Assembly (NCBI GenBank): GCA_903915485.1
Contig: CAIWTC010000638.1
Location: 1-6,526, forward strand
Source of the DNA: an uncultured Ignavibacteriales bacterium
GTDB lineage: Bacteria > Bacteroidota > Ignavibacteria > Ignavibacteriales > Ignavibacteriaceae
DNA: 6,526 nucleotides
Reading direction: 5' to 3'
Positions 6,219-6,526 of the stretch are shown here, one piece after another (within the stretch, counting starts at the first letter, position 1; each line of letters begins with the position of its first letter). Both the position numbers and the translations under genes were made by a program. The notes below the pieces were generated by a model. It was given only the letters and a program-made list of their open reading frames with translations, was not told where the DNA came from and ran no database searches.

Positions 6219-6526
6219 TGGAGTCCTAACATTTTTGTTAATTTAGTTTTAATTACCGGAATCAATTTTAAAATTGAAACCTTTCTGATTTGTGCTTTTG
6301 AAAAATCATGTAACTTATAAAACATCTCACACTCCGTACTTTGTCTCCCCTTTTCAGCAATCTCTAATGCAAATCCATGCTGCTTTGTAATAGAAGCAAA
6401 TGCCCATGCTAACAACAGTTCTCTCTCTTGTGTTAAATTTTCACAACCGTTAAGAAAGAGCATCTCGCCCCATCCCGGAGAAGTTTTATGTGAAAATGAA
6501 ATTAATTTTCTTGTAAAATCATTGTC
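6215..6526 (-). CDS. C-terminal end of an unrecognised protein upstream of the glycosyltransferase (5' partial)
   Basis: The frame is open from the right edge of the window to a TGA at 6217-6215, giving the last 103 residues of a protein that starts outside. The ATG at 6463 is internal: the frame continues upstream as SHKTSPGWGE, which reads as real protein sequence. The fragment has a helical, alanine- and leucine-rich middle (LLLAWAFASI), a His/Cys-containing stretch, and a strongly basic, hydrophobic C-terminus (RKVSILKLIPVIKTKLTKML) that looks like an amphipathic membrane-binding helix. It is coupled to the glycosyltransferase by a 4-base ATGA overlap, so a role in glycan or cell-envelope synthesis is likely. 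Enzymes such as a second glycosyltransferase or a methyltransferase are possible, but no diagnostic motif is visible. Confidence 0.62.
   Translation of the reverse strand, partial: DNDFTRKLISFSHKTSPGWGEMLFLNGCENLTQERELLLAWAFASITKQHGFALEIAEKGRQSTECEMFYKLHDFSKAQIRKVSILKLIPVIKTKLTKMLGLQ

Noticed and set aside
1..6526. CRISPR array, tRNA, insertion sequence, toxin-antitoxin or defence system
   Set aside because: No regularly spaced repeats, cloverleaf-like sequence, transposase motif, terminal inverted repeats or paired small toxin/antitoxin genes could be found. The 70-residue gene sits alone at the end of a metabolic operon and does not form such a pair.

Overview
This is an A+T-rich bacterial chromosomal window of about 6.5 kb. 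It holds a four-gene electron-transfer-flavoprotein / acyl-CoA dehydrogenase operon, a stand-alone YecE/DUF72 gene, and the downstream end of a surface-polysaccharide-type gene cluster. No rRNA, tRNA, CRISPR array, insertion sequence or phage gene is visible. Gene spacing is tight, ribosome-binding sites are often weak, and the ETF and large acyl-CoA dehydrogenase are of the type found in anaerobic or facultative bacteria. Together these would fit a member of the Bacteroidota/Ignavibacteriota/Chlorobi assemblage. That assignment is an inference from style and remembered homologues, not a measurement.

Layout. Bases 1-261 (+) are the C-terminal end of an unrecognised protein that begins outside the window. 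A 9-bp-stem hairpin directly after its stop separates it from the operon converging on it. On the minus strand, the operon runs from about 4176 down to 306: etfB, etfA (ATGA overlap), a 573-residue acyl-CoA dehydrogenase (4-nt gap) and a 70-residue uncharacterised protein (19-nt gap). The 197-bp divergent region 4177-4373 separates it from the DUF72 gene (4374-5243, +) and carries a perfect 8-bp inverted repeat followed by seven T. The DUF72 gene runs tail-to-tail into a GT-A-type glycosyltransferase gene (6218-5232, -), overlapping it by 12 bp. That gene is in turn joined by an ATGA overlap to the C-terminal end of another gene that enters from the right edge.

How the genes work together. 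The dehydrogenase would oxidise an acyl-CoA thioester and pass two electrons to the EtfAB heterodimer. EtfB carries the DGDTAQVGP signature of ETFs that hold a second FAD rather than AMP, so electron bifurcation or confurcation is possible but unproven. EtfB also has an unusually long stretch next to the loop that docks dehydrogenases. The small fourth gene may encode an accessory factor of this redox unit, but its sequence gives no function. The right-hand pair probably belongs to glycan assembly. No clearly new system can be claimed. The most interesting points are the EtfB insertion, the pairing of a bifurcating-type ETF with a DmdC-like dehydrogenase, and the unknown 70-residue operon member.
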